64,000 nt of DNA from Paraphaeosphaeria minitans (GCA_015832175.1 WJXW01000010.1:1054001-1118000); one strand, 5' to 3'. Positions 1 to 10,818 are shown, counted from the first letter of the stretch. Numbers and translations: made by a program. Notes: generated by a model from the sequence alone, not told the origin.

Positions 1-101
1 TACAACAGATCTTAGCACCAGCAATTCAAACCCCGACGTCTTTAACGCTACAAGCAACCTAAATACATCACCCACACCCAACATCCACATCAACCCCCGA
101 A

Positions 102-242
102 ATGGCGCAAATCGAACCTCAGGACCTTGTCGACAGCAAAAGGCCCCCTTGGCACTGCTGCTTCTCTACGTACAAATACCGTATCAATACAGTCCGAGTG
201 CTTCAGGCATCAAGCTTCAAGCCATCTAACACACCTCCGTAG
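102..242 (+). pseudogene. Possible truncated 5' end of a gene (46 codons)
   Basis: An ATG in good fungal context (preceded by a C/A-rich leader and CCGAA) opens a 46-codon frame beginning MAQIEPQDLVDS. It runs into a TAG in less ordered sequence. The first 240 bases are more GC-rich than what follows, so this may be the surviving start of a gene whose remainder was lost, or simply a chance frame. No family is recognised. Confidence 0.2.
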
Positions 243-1116
243 GCGGACGGGAAAACATCGACGGGAAAGAAAAAAGGTGCCCCGCTTGTTTGCATACCAA
301 ATGTAACAACTGCGGGTTTACGATCCCGGGATAATGTGAAGGCAGTCTGTACGGTTGTTGAGCTGGTATCTACATCTAGCTATGCAACGGTTCCGTACTG
401 ACGGTCTAAGATGACGCGCAGTCTTGTGATGGAGCTTTTATAGCTACCAGATCGTACATTGGGTCATTTTTATTTTACTGGTTGGGATGTTTTAGCGTGG
501 CTGGGTTACCCTGATGTTACTTACGTATCATGAATGCATTTTTAATGGTGTTTAAACCGTCTTTTCTGCAAACTACCACCGCTTAGGCTATTTAAAGCCG
601 ATATCGTGCTGTTAGCGATACTTTCTAATGTCGGTCCAGCATGGGAGCGTGTAGGTTTGAAAGAATACTTGAAAAGGCGAAAAGGCATATGACGAGCTCA
701 TGAGACTCAGATAGATACGCTTCTATATTCTCCCCAAAGATTATAGCACGAAGAAAACTATAACAAGTTTTGATATTTGGATTAACCCATGAGGTTTCTA
801 GCTTACCTGTCTATGATAATGCATATAGACGAAGATAGAGGGTAGAGACCCGTCCCAAGTCACACTGTCAGTTCTTTAATTGAATCAAAAAGACATATAA
901 CCTGAAAGGGGTTGGATGTGGTGTTACCACTGGAATATGTGCTATTTTTGTGTCAATATGTGATGTGAGTACACTGGCACATCGGGTCGTATTTTAAAGC
1001 TGCCCTTCCCCTAACAGTGAGTATATCACATTTACTACATCCTTGACATGTTCAGATACTCGAGTTAGTGGCTCACCGAAATCACGCCGTCCGAAAAGAG
1101 GAGACGGAAGAATTTT
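243..1116. other. Gene-free AT-rich stretch
   Basis: No convincing reading frame, splice pattern or repeat unit was seen. Base composition is more AT-rich than the gene-bearing parts of the window, as expected for degraded sequence. Confidence 0.5.
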
Positions 1117-2340
1117 TTGGAGCAACTCCGGCTTGATGTTTCGGAGGACAATGAACTGTCCCTCCAGAGTATCATCAAGAAGACACCAAGGCCAGCTGTA
1201 CCCTATGAAGCCGACCCCAAACTATTCAGCCAGCTACCGTTTTACGAGATCTCCGAGTTAGAATTGGCTATCGCTTTGTGCCAACCTTTTCCGATTATCC
1301 GCCTCCTTGAGGAGCTCGTATTGAAGGTCCTCACCGAAGCCGTTTATACTCTATACCTACCAAAGAGCGCTAACAGTTGTTTCTGGCGGATAAGCTTATT
1401 GCTCGCTCATTTCTCTATGCGTTATCAGGAAGTTTGAACAGGCTTATGTATCCGCTCCTCTTATATTCCAAGTGTATTACGCTTTTCGGGTGAAGACATT
1501 CCATCAGGCGGAGCGAGCAACACACTTTGCCAAAAGCTTCGAAAGATGAAAATACTGCAAAGCATTGCCGAAGGCTTGACGTCAGCGTCTGGGTGGCTGG
1601 CCTCGAGGTTATCAATGCTACCACAGTGATCCTTCACTAATTCGCGAACTTCAATTGCCTGAATGTTGATGGTTCCGTCGTCATAAACAAAGTTCAGGAG
1701 CTATCTATCGGGAGCCGGCGGGTAGAATCTGATGAAGACTTCGGATTGCCTCTGTCTCTGATATACGCCACTACACTTGTTCAAACTCAAGTCCCTCACA
1801 CTCTACGATATACTATGAAGGGGTTAACGTTATGGCAAAAAGAATTCATGATTCCCGAGGTACTTATCCTTTTACTAGACCTTTCGATATGATCGCTAGT
1901 TCCGCTTGGTTAGCACTTGAAGAATACCGTTACCTCTACGACTCTGCACAATTTCGATCCTGGAGAAACTCCACGTCTTACTGAACTGAACGAAGTGGCC
2001 TGCTAAGCTCGAAAATTTACCGTCAAGGGCACAGGTTATTGGTATCCAAGTCACTGATATCTTCATGACTTCCAATCCATTCTAAATCGCCACAGGAACT
2101 CGTTGAAGTACCTCGAGATCGACAAAGTTCCGGAAGCAGGAGCTCTCGACCTCTCGGACTTTACAAGTCTTGAAACCGTTCACCTATCTTCCAAGAACGT
2201 GTCTCCCAGATGGAAGCCTTAGTAACTGTGTGACAAAATATTCGCTACACCGAGGCTTCGTAACCTTGTATGGGATTTTGAACAACATGATTACCAAGTT
2301 GGTCTGAATGCAATTCTTAGGGGAGATTCACACTATCGGT
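1117..2340 (+). pseudogene. Degenerate fungal gene, leucine-rich/F-box-like type
   Basis: Protein-like text survives in several frames but is broken repeatedly. The first block (1117-1437) reads as a helical, leucine-rich segment. A second (about 1640-1880) contains VQELSIGSRRVESDE. A third (2097-2300) contains NSLKYLEIDKV, DFTSLETVHLSS and FATPRLRNLVWDFEQ, the style of the C-terminal half of fungal F-box/LRR-like proteins. The third block is interrupted in frame by consecutive TAG and TAA codons at 2220-2225. No ATG with a continuous frame exists. The family assignment is a guess from the spacing of leucines; the broken state is visible directly. Confidence 0.5.
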
Positions 2341-2672
2341 GATCACAGCTCATAATTCCTAAAGACAACCGTGCCAGATTAGAGAGCTCGCCTAAATTTT
2401 CGCGAACTCTGAAATTACATTCACGAATGTCTCTGCCCCCGCAGACTCTTCATAGAATCATGCTACACGACGACGTGACGATAGAAACTGATCGTGGGGT
2501 CTTCGTCAAGGCGCTAGCCGGTGGCGGGATAGCGCCGTCGGAATTTCGTTGAAGCGAGGTCCCGCACAACTCCATTTCGACTTTGCGTTTTTGGCAGCGA
2601 CCATCGACAACGACAACCCGCGACGACGCACCCGATCCACCCCACGACTAATCCTCCCCGTAATCCTATACA

Positions 2673-3366
2673 ATGGCTTCCAAGCGTGGGTATGTCGCAC
2701 ACACGCTGCGCCTGCCGTGCGGGCAATACAGGCTGGGCCAGTCGCTAACTGAGATGCAGTCGTGGTTCCTCCGGAAACAAGCTCAAGATGACCCTCGGTC
2801 TGCCTGTGTACGTACCTTCTGCGACGCAATCACGCTCCTCGAACACCGACTGCGACGCTCGAACAGAATGCTGGAACCGCTGAAGGACGTGGGCTAATTG
2901 GGATATAGCGGTGCCGTCATGAACTGCTGCGACAACTCCGGCGCCCGTAACCTTTACATCATCTCCGTCAAGGGTATCGGTGCGCGTCTTAACCGCCTGC
3001 CCGCTGGAGGTGTCGGTGACATGGTCATGGCGACCGTCAAGAAGGGAAAGCCTGAGCTCCGAAAGAAGGTCATGCCCGCCGTCATTGTCCGACAGAGCAA
3101 GCCCTGGAGACGGGGTGACGGTGTCTTCCTGTACTTCGAGGACAACGCTGGTGTGGTGAGTGGCACAGAACAACTTCCACATGGACAACGGGCTGATTTC
3201 GCGCAGATTGTCAACCCCAAGGGTGAAATGAAGGGCTCTGCCATCACTGGCCCCGTCGGAAAGGAGGCCGCTGAGCTCTGGCCGGTGAGTAGCGCCGCAA
3301 ACTTTGTCCGCACTATCGCTAACGATCGCTCAGCGTATCGCGTCCAACTCCGGTGTCGTGATGTGA
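2673..3366 (+). CDS. rpl23: 60S ribosomal protein uL14 (L23 family)
   Basis: Five exons: 2673-2689, 2760-2807, 2909-3155, 3207-3284 and 3334-3366, giving 140 residues (the yeast protein has 137). Translation across the joins follows the uL14 family throughout: [18 protein letters not shown], the basic [13 protein letters not shown] stretch, [35 protein letters not shown], and the C-terminal RIASNSGVV. The protein sits on the 60S subunit interface near the factor-binding site. All four introns (49-101 nt) have GT/AG ends and CTAAC or CTGAT-like branch sites; the first interrupts codon 6, typical of intron-rich fungal ribosomal protein genes. The leader is rich in C/A. Joins are unambiguous because the frame closes exactly and the product is highly conserved. 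Confidence 0.97.
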
Positions 3367-4557
3367 GGTGTTCCTTTTCTAGCTCTTCTCCAACATTCAT
3401 GGGTTACGGAAATGGCGAAATGCATTTATGGGGCGAACACTTGGAGGTAGACATTGCAAAAGCTAGCAATGGAATGATCCTCAAAACGACAACTCGAGAC
3501 CAGTTGCGAGCATCCTTTGCACACACGAGCGGGGCCGGCCGAACTATGGCACACTCGAACAGACCACAAATGATGATACCAGTTGACCAAACCACGCGTC
3601 TGAGCGAGACTGTCTGAAGAACGTGCTGAAGATGTGCGCGCACACTGACTATTGTTACCATTTTCCCTATAGACTGAAGCCTCGCGACCATTTGTTAGCA
3701 CCACGAGATCGTTCCATTGTGCAACAGCCTGCAGGAACACGCGCGCATATATCTTAGTGCATTGAGCGTGTGCATGGCGAAGGTGCAGAATGCCGGGCTG
3801 AGGAATTTCACCGCACCTCCTTGAGAGAGCGGCTATGCTCTATCAGCCTGGTCCGAGAAATCTTGGAGGCCTGGAAACAGTCTGGCCTGATGGTGGTGTT
3901 TCATCGTTCACCCCCGAGGTAGGCAAGAACGGGCGGGTCGCTCATGCCTCAGGCTAAGCGAGCCGGACCGCGCAATGCTCCTCCACCGACAGCTGTATTC
4001 ACCTCTCTACTCCAGCTCGAAAATACATGATTCTCCACGATAAACTACTGATAATATGCATAGTTCCCATGACGTACATCCGGAAGATCACTTCCCCCGG
4101 AAAACCCGCTCGACCCCAAGGACACAACGAGAGAAGTTCCCGCCAAGCCCGCCCCGAAACATGCACGCCTCCAACGCGACACCCTCGGCGTGCCACCCCT
4201 CGCACATCAAACATATCCCGCCCTGACCGGCTAGCACGCGCACCATGTCAAGCTCAATGAAGAGCAGCAAGCCTACGCACTATCGGCGCGCACACGCCTT
4301 GGCTGCTAAGCGGCGTTTGATCCACGACATGCAAGTGTACATAGCATCGAGCGGTCCCCACGGCGTAAAGATCTCCTTCGTCACCTCCCGTCCGTCCTGT
4401 CGTGATTGAGAGCTGTGCGGTCTACGGTCGTCGTGTGCAGTTTTTCGATTCTTCTATCGGCCGGTCCGCTTGTTTCATTCACGTCCTCGTTTTTACCGCT
4501 TAATTTTTATTCCTCGGGTGCTGTGCACTGTTTTGGTTCTCAATTTCATTCAGCAAC
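3367..4557. other. Intergenic region between uL14 and the secreted hydrolase-like gene
   Basis: About 1.2 kb with no supported gene. The last 150 bases are T/C-rich and end in TTCATTCAGCAAC just before the next ATG, which fits a promoter and leader. Confidence 0.5.
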
Positions 4558-5752
4558 ATGTACGGATTCGCTTTTGCATCACTGGTCGCCCTCGCGGCGT
4601 GTGCGCCGCAGAGAGGCGGGAGGCAGCGGGCCACGGCGCAGCAACAGGCGGCGCAGATTCCGCAAGGCATCTCGCAAGCAACGGATGGCTCAATGATCTT
4701 GGATGCTACCGTCAAAATCAACCAGCTGCCCATCCGTTTCAAGATTGCGGCGCCGGCGGGCCAGTTCACGGCTGCGAGTGGGGTGCCTGGTGCGGCGGCG
4801 GCGAGCGGGGCGAATGGCACGATGGGTACGTCTCTTTCATCATTTCGTTCCATCCAGGTCTTGTATTCGAGGTTGTATGCTGATAAAGTATGTAGGTGTC
4901 AACGTCCTCCTCCATGGCGATGGCGGCCAATCCTTCTTCGACTTCCCCAACCAAAACATTCAAGCCAACACCATGGGCGTCGCGCTCCTCGCCCCGAACT
5001 CCAACCTCTTCTGGGGCGGCGGCTCGGGCCTCAACCGCACCGACGGCGTCGCCCACGCGCAAGCCGTGTCCGACTTCGTCACCCAAGCCATGCCGCAGCT
5101 CGTCGCCTTCGATGCCGCCAACGTCAAATTCACCGGCGTCAGCGGCGGCTCCCTCCTCATGAGCGGCTTCTTCATCCCCGCGCAGATGCAGAACTTTGCC
5201 AACTCGGCCGTCGAGCTCAACTGCGGCGCGATGCCCCCGCAGGTCGACTTCGCCAACGCCTCCGCCGTCATGAACACCCTGCGCATCCACTACCAGTCCA
5301 CGCAGTCGGAGCTCGCCCTGCTGCAAGGCGCCATCCCGCAGGCCGTCGTCGCGTACGAACAGCTCGCTACGAACGCAGGCCTCGGCGCGGCGCAGATCAA
5401 CGCCCTGCAGACGGTGGATAATACGCCGCAGGGCGGGCACTGCGAGTTCGACGGGAAGGACTTTGTCAGCGGCGTCCAGACGATGCTGACGAGCTACTCG
5501 AACGTGGTGCAGGGCGGGGATGGGGTGGTGGCTGGCCTGGGCGCGCCGAGCAAAGGGAATGTGTTGACTGGGGTTGTGGGGAACGAGAAGTTGAAGTTTG
5601 TCGGGGGGCAGAGGAAGAGGGGTGTGGAGAGCATGGTGGTGAAGAGATGGGCGGAGGGGCTGGTGCCGAGGCAGAGGCGCAGGAGACAGGATATTGTTGT
5701 TGAAGAGGCGGGTGTGGCGATGTTGGCGTGTGATCGTATGAGGTGCAACTGA
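4558..5752 (+). CDS. Secreted alpha/beta-hydrolase-like protein
   Basis: Two exons (4558-4825, 4896-5752; GTACGT...TGTAG intron of 70 nt) give 374 residues. The N-terminus is a typical signal peptide (MYGFAFASLVALAACA). An HGDGG motif (residues 96-100) resembles an oxyanion-hole loop, GVSGGS at about 170-175 fits a nucleophile elbow with Ser172, and His271 in GGHCEF is a candidate catalytic histidine. These positions suit a secreted esterase or depolymerase-like alpha/beta hydrolase, but the acid residue was not identified and the substrate is unknown. The last 60 residues are Arg/Lys-rich and low in structure. Start chosen because it is the only ATG that gives a signal peptide and a clean splice. 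Function is inferred from motifs only. Confidence 0.75.
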
Positions 5753-6261
5753 GCATATGGACGTCACTTCTTGGGAGGCAGGAGAGAAAGCCAGATTTGG
5801 CAGTTTGGCAGTAAAGTTGAAGTTGAAGTTCAGATGGATGAGCATGGTGTGTGACTGGTGTTGGGCGTGGTTTCGCGGCCGCGGGCATGCTTGTGTGATT
5901 CTGAGTGCCGCTTGCGTGAGCCTCCTGTGCGCATGGTCTTTCTGTATGATGCAATAGTGGATAACGAATATCGTCGAAGTACAGTGGGTGCAGCATTGAA
6001 CTGAATATCTCAGCAGCCTCCACGTCTAACAGGAAAATTAGGCGCGAACCTATAGCTTACCCTCCTACATAGCTAACACTTAAAGTCTAACAGTCTAGCA
6101 GAGCTGCTGACTTAGAGTCTGCTATAAGGATATCTAGTCCTACTGTCAGCTACCATGGCGGTGTAGTCAATTGCTGCACCCGCTGTAAAGCATCATACGG
6201 GCGTCTCCTGCACCTCTCACGTCACTCGTGTTATCTCCGTCGTGGAAGGTTCGTTCCCTCC
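5753..6261. other. Convergent intergenic region with a CTA-rich patch
   Basis: Between two convergent genes. The stretch 6035-6150 is rich in TAGC, CTAA and CTATA words, a composition often left in fungal genomes by repeat-induced mutation of old repeats. No reading frame is supported. Confidence 0.35.
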
Positions 6262-7155
6262 TCACATCCCAATCCCCAACTTCTGCAGCATGCCCCCAAG
6301 ATCCGTATCCACAATCTTATCCCACCCTCTCTCCGGACCCCACGTGACCTCCTTTCCACCGATCTTCGTCAATTCGACCAACACGCTCATCAACGGACTG
6401 CTCCTCGAGATGCCCGGATACGCATCGAATTCGACCTTCCTCAGCGCGCACAGCTCCCCAAACAAACATCCCAGCAGCCCCGCGCAAAACACCGTGAAGA
6501 ACTGCTCCGCCTCGGCACACGTTTCCTTCCGGAACGCCTCGAAGCTCGGATGGCTCGCGGGATCCAGCTCGACGAACACCTTCAGCGTGCGTACGTTAGT
6601 CGCAGCATGCAGCTGGAGCCGTCCATCCACGACCCAGTCTTTCGGCGGCTTGTTGAAGCCCGGGCCGAGCCGGAGCTCTAAGCTGCGCATCTGCGCGATG
6701 TAATGCTGCGGCAGGCGCGTGAGGAGCTGCTTCTTCGTATGGAAGAAGCGACCGCTGAGGGCGAACACGCGGAAGGTGTTTGTAGCGTAGAAGATGTGCG
6801 AGGCTTCATCGTGCATGCGGCGGGAGACGAAGAAGAGGCGCAGTGCGGGAAGCAGGGTGCGGCTGTTGGTGGGGTCGAGATCGATGGTCTTGGGCTGGGT
6901 GAGGAGGAGCTCGAGGATGCGGATGCGGAGCTCGGAGGGGAGCGCGAAGAAGTGAAAGGGTTGGCGGGGTTTCGGTTTGGGTTTGGGCTCGTAGTCGGAG
7001 TCGTAATCGGAGACGTCGGAGGTGTGTTGGGAGAGGTTGAGCGTGTCGAGTTGGTCCACGAGCGCGTCGATGTCCTTGGTTTTGACGCGGGATGCGACAT
7101 AGCGCCTCGCGCCCGAAGTGACCGGCACGATGCTGGCTTTCTTGCCTTTCCCCAT
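6262..7155 (-). CDS. F-box-like / 2EXR-type fungal protein
   Basis: Single exon, 297 residues, ATG in good context. A basic N-terminus (MGKGKKAS) and an acidic linker with a KPKPKPK run lead into FFALPSELRIRILELLL at about residues 68-85. That is the fungal F-box-like/2EXR signature, followed by LFFVSRRMHDEASHIFYATN, the usual continuation in this family (helical segment with IFY). Such proteins are thought to be adaptor or recognition proteins and are numerous in Dothideomycetes; the target is unknown. A second complete relative lies at 12.2-13.4 kb and a fragment at 48.1 kb. The gene converges on the secreted hydrolase-like gene. Confidence 0.8.
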   Translation of the reverse strand: MGKGKKASIVPVTSGARRYVASRVKTKDIDALVDQLDTLNLSQHTSDVSDYDSDYEPKPKPKPRQPFHFFALPSELRIRILELLLTQPKTIDLDPTNSRTLLPALRLFFVSRRMHDEASHIFYATNTFRVFALSGRFFHTKKQLLTRLPQHYIAQMRSLELRLGPGFNKPPKDWVVDGRLQLHAATNVRTLKVFVELDPASHPSFEAFRKETCAEAEQFFTVFCAGLLGCLFGELCALRKVEFDAYPGISRSSPLMSVLVELTKIGGKEVTWGPERGWDKIVDTDLGGMLQKLGIGM

Positions 7156-7214
7156 GGCTGCAGGTGGAGTAGTGTGACGGGATGTCTGGTGGGGAATGTG
7201 GTGGATGTCGAGCG

Positions 7215-7247
7215 CTCTAAAGCGCTCAGCGAAGCGTCGCTTTAGAG
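7215..7247. repeat. Short inverted repeat (10-bp arms) upstream of the F-box-like gene
   Basis: CTCTAAAGCG at 7215-7224 is exactly complementary to CGCTTTAGAG at 7238-7247, with a 13-nt loop. It lies about 60 bp upstream of the minus-strand start at 7155, so it may lie in the promoter or leader. Function unknown. Confidence 0.6.
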
Positions 7248-8089
7248 GCGTCTATGCATCCATCGTGTCGGCAAGGTGTTTAGAGGCAACGCCGACGTCG
7301 TCGTTGGAGGAGGTGAGGAAATGAATCAATACTGGCAACGCAGCGCAGTCGGAATGCGATTGCCACTCGGCATCTCTGCGTCTTTCCGACCGACGCCGAC
7401 TGACTAAGCGCTGACTCACCCATCTTCTCCCCCATAAAACTCTGCGCTCGCCCGCTCCCTTTCCGCTCCTCAGAAAGTTGCACCCAGGATAATTTGACTG
7501 CAGTTCGTCCTGTATCGGGCTGTGGTTGTATTAGCTGGGGAGAACGAACATCGATACTCCCAAGAACCGCCGAGCTTCCTTTCGATAGCGAGAACGGTTC
7601 CGTGGTGTCGAGACATATTATCTTCTGTCGCTGTCATGTGCATTTCGACAAACACTGTGAAAAACCATTCGGAGAATATCTTTCGAAAACTTGTACGGCG
7701 ATGTACCCGCTATACCAATGTCGTCCTTTCCGACCTATGCCATCCTGCACCCTCGATGGGCTTTTGCCTACTTGGCAATTGGGACAACCCTCCGCCCTCC
7801 CGGCGTGCCTCCGTGATCATTAGATAACACATTTCAGCTGGTCCCAGGCTGCATCGCGTATTTGTGAGCCTCAGCAGCGGGCAGATAGCCGTTTGTTGGA
7901 CTGCGAAGACCATGCAATGTAGCCATGTATTGTTGCTCTTCAGAAGCTGGACTAGACCGTTCTACTGTTAGCCATAATGATGCGGGCTGGAATTCGTATA
8001 TACGGCAGGTGGCCTCCGCTCTAAGATATGTCCTACCTTGCGATGTCCAACCATCTGACCAGTATCAGACGTCTATGTAGAGAGAGAGC
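7248..8089. other. Intergenic region
   Basis: Several short open frames exist on both strands but none has a plausible start, splice or recognisable content. Confidence 0.45.
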
Positions 8090-8390
8090 ATGCTTTCTTT
8101 GAATCGAGCTGTAGTTCTGTTCGCAGCTGCTCTCGCCGCGCAATCAAATGAGCCAGCCACCCTCAGAAGCCTCGATTAAGTCAGAGAAGGAGTTTTCTCT
8201 CTTACCATCCTGCATAAATCAATGCGTCTGGAGCAGTACGCTTCGCTTTACACTTTCGCGGCCGCGGCGTCTCACCAAAGGCTGCTTGGTTTTGGGCTTG
8301 GTGTTTGGCATCTGGTTCAAATACCACAAGCATCAGGAGCAGATGAAGCTTGCGCAGCAGAATTGCGGTTTCGTTCTTGAGCAGAAGTAG
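8090..8390 (+). pseudogene. Relic of a small secreted protein
   Basis: An ATG at 8090 opens a 29-codon frame that is a good signal peptide (MLSLNRAVVLFAAALAAQS) but stops at TAA 8177-8179. In another frame immediately downstream (to 8390) is a cysteine-bearing stretch with LPSCINQC, which recalls the start of a CFEM-type domain, and a C-terminal AQQNCG. There is no splice that joins the two cleanly and most CFEM cysteines are absent. A decayed secreted-protein gene is the simplest reading; a genuine 29-aa secreted peptide cannot be excluded. Confidence 0.3.
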
Positions 8391-8966
8391 TGGAAGGAAA
8401 TGTGGTCGCGTTTTGCAAGCAAAAGGTATATTTACACGCCACTGTCCACAGTGGCCGGTAATAATACTCATAATCTTTCAGACCCTGCTCTCAAAATTTA
8501 CGCTGACAAATCATATTGCAAGTTCACAACAGTATAATAGAGCGAGTTAAGACCTGATGAGCTGCGCGCCTACATTTCTACTTTTTTTGTTAGCCGCTGT
8601 ATCGTAGTCCGTGTGTCGGGTTCGTCTGTTTGCTTCGCTATGTACTTTAATCAATGCTTCCAGGAATTTCGACCGCTGCCCGAAATGTTCAATTACCCGG
8701 TCACAACACAATGGGATGCGGTGAATACTGATCTATGTGATGCCGTTCTGACACCTTTCACCTGCGAGGAACTGTATATGAGGGACCATTCCGCGTTTCT
8801 CTTGGGGCGCCAGACATCCATCATCTTCCTCACGGCTTCCTCTACCATCACCTTGCAAGAGAATCCATCACGCCCTAAACTCATTTGACGGGCCAGATTT
8901 GGCAAGAAAACCTTCATTGTACTACGCTAGTACATCCACGAGCTTTTCAAACGTAGGATACGAATA

Positions 8967-9503
8967 ATGCGCGCCATAGCCTACCTCTCCCACGCCCTCG
9001 CTTTGCGGCAGGCCCCAACATCGACCCCAAGCAACGCGACTTGCGCCGCCACCATCGGGACTCCAGGTTCGATTTACATATGCGGTAAAGTCTCTGGGAG
9101 CTGTGATTGGTGGGAGTACTCGAAGATGACCAAAGAGTGTCGCAATCTGAACGGCAGTCTCGCAAATCCATCGCTGGTTGGGCCTGACTTTGGAGGTCAT
9201 TGTCCCCTGTACAAGTGTCATGGAGACGAGGTGGAATTTATACCGAAGCCTGAGGCACCACTGCCCGCGCCCGAGAGTCCTAAGTAAGTCGTCCGTCATG
9301 TTGGCGTACCATAGTGACCACCAGTGACGGTGAGACTGACAAAACCGTGCAGCAAAATCGTCTGCCCCGGCGTCAAAGGTGTAAACATCCCTTCGGACGT
9401 CGTCAAAGCGATAAAATGCTTCAACGGGATCGACCATCCATCTGATTCCTCCGGGACACCAAGTCCAAATGCGAATTCCACCGCAGTCGCATCACCCGCA
9501 GCG
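8967..9503 (+). CDS. Small secreted cysteine-rich protein, copy 1 (effector-like)
   Basis: Exon 1 is 8967-9283 and exon 2 starts at 9353 (GTAAGT...GTGCAG, 69 nt, GACTGAC branch site). The mature part has an ordered pattern: IYIC, C-D-W, C-R-N-L-N-G, then LVGPDFGGHCPLYKC and, after the intron, NKIVCPG and AIKCF. The same spacing and the same phase-2 intron recur in copy 2, which shows both are real coding sequence. The Y[IL]C...C.W...C..L...VGPD.GG.C.[FL]Y layout resembles fungal small secreted proteins with a beta/gamma-crystallin-like fold. The N-terminus MRAIAYLSHALALRQ is a weak signal peptide ending in an LALRQ-like processing site. The open frame continues to 9821, but from about 9500 it overlaps copy 2 in a different frame, so the true C-terminus is uncertain. 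Confidence 0.65.
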
Positions 9504-10129
9504 CAGACACGCTCCCGGCAGGCTGCACTCCACCTCCTATCCGTGCTAAATCTGCCCTTGCTGTCCGCCAAAACGACCCTAAGCCCGACCCCTGCAAATG
9601 TGTTCCCGGAGCCGGCCACCCCGGAGCCGTATATCTCTGCCAGCATGACCCGTATACGAAGCCCACGCCAAGGGTGGTGTGTCAGTGGTACGACACTCAA
9701 ATTTCAACGAAGTGCCGAAAGTTGGAGATTTCCGCTGCGAGCAGGTCGTTTGTGGGACCGGACTATGGGGGAAGGTGCAGTTTTTATAGCACGCTGGGTT
9801 GTGACGAGGGGAGTGAAGTAGCCCTTGGTGAGGGCGCGGCCGAGAAGTAAGTTCACCGCAAGTAGAGAAGGCGTGCTGGAGAAACTGGGAGCTGACATAA
9901 GGATAGGAGTATCACATGCCCGGGGAAAGTGCTGACGCCGAAACCGGCGCTAGACAAGGCGGTTGCGATCAAGTGCTTTAGTTCGACAGCACCTGCGGAC
10001 CCCGCTGGGGCAGAGAGGAACACTACAACAACTACCACGACTAATGTCACTCCCTCGCCTGTAAATTCGCCCGTAAAAAGGTTGATACCGGAGCATCCAG
10101 CTAAGTTTCCTTCCTCACGTAGAGCTTAG
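9446..10129 (+). pseudogene. Small secreted cysteine-rich protein, copy 2 (no start codon of its own)
   Basis: Open frame 9446-9846, then an intron (GTAAGT, acceptor at 9909) and a second exon 9910-10129. It carries the same landmarks as copy 1: LAVRQ, VYLC, C-Q-W, FVGPDYGGRCSFY, and after the intron NITCPG and AIKCF, followed by a Thr-rich tail. No ATG occurs in this frame before the domain, and the frame differs from exon 2 of copy 1. It is therefore either the second domain of a two-domain gene that has suffered a frameshift between 9445 and 9540, or a separate copy whose 5' end has been lost. Listed as broken for that reason. Confidence 0.6.
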
Positions 10130-10449
10130 TCAGGTTTTGTTCCTATTCGTCAGTATTTCGGGTTTTAGAACTGGGAATATGAATATTGCAAAGTCCAAGA
10201 TCCTTTTAGGTAATCCAAATCTGCTTTTCTCGTGGGAATCAAAAGAAGCGTTTGCGGAGACTCTGGTGAGAAACCACGGTGGCCGACAAAAAAGCTAAAT
10301 GTACGCATCTTATTCTGTCGTAACCCACTCTCCTATATATCATTACAAGTATGATTGTAAGGGTTGAACACAGGAACAGCATCCTGATTGATCGTGAGTA
10401 GGTGATCAAGAGATTCAAGAGGCGCCAACGTCCGAGTCTTTCATGGGAT

Positions 10450-10818
10450 ATGTATACTCCCACTTTCGTTATTGATGGTCCTTTCATCGGCATAGATGCA
10501 ACGGATGCTGAGCATATAGACGGCAAGAGTGGTGTACTTTTGCCGTACCTCGTTGACGCTCACTGTTGTCCTACGAACATAACACACATGCAGGAGCTCG
10601 CGAGCTGGGGCGTCACAAGTGTGTCGCCCATTGAAGCGCTGGTCGCTGCGATCGTGAAGCCCGCGCACGCATTTAGATTACGGGAAATAGGCACAATTCA
10701 GGCGGGTATACGGCCGCATCTAGTGCTTGTGGGAGGTGATCCGTGGGCGGATATCAGGAACACGAGCGATGTCAAGCGTGTGTGGATCGGATGTGTGGAA
10801 GTGGGGAAATCGTTATGA
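10450..10818 (+). pseudogene. Internally deleted amidohydrolase
   Basis: The frame has both ends of a metal-dependent amidohydrolase of the imidazolonepropionase-like type but lacks the middle. The start matches the beta-sandwich and first metal site (IDGKSGVLLPYLVDAHC), then jumps after ELASWGVTS straight to the C-terminal SPIEAL...AGIRPHLVLVGGDP...IKRVWIG-like region. About 270 residues that carry the remaining metal ligands are missing. The first site reads DAHCCP where the family has DAHCHP, so a metal-binding histidine is also changed. It cannot be an active enzyme. The junction is near 10618. It lies between copies 2 and 3 of the cysteine-rich family. Confidence 0.75.

Noticed and set aside
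4766..5845. Minus-strand open frame of about 360 codons opposite the secreted hydrolase-like gene
   Set aside because: Arg/His/Val-rich antisense shadow of a GC-rich coding exon; the plus strand has a signal peptide, a clean intron and catalytic motifs.
8148..8390. Candidate CFEM-domain protein (LPSCINQC)
   Set aside because: Only a few cysteines, wrong spacing, and no in-frame connection to the signal peptide; kept only as a low-confidence relic.
8922..9437. Minus-strand frame of 171 codons over cysteine-rich copy 1
   Set aside because: The plus strand is supported by two homologous copies and a conserved intron.
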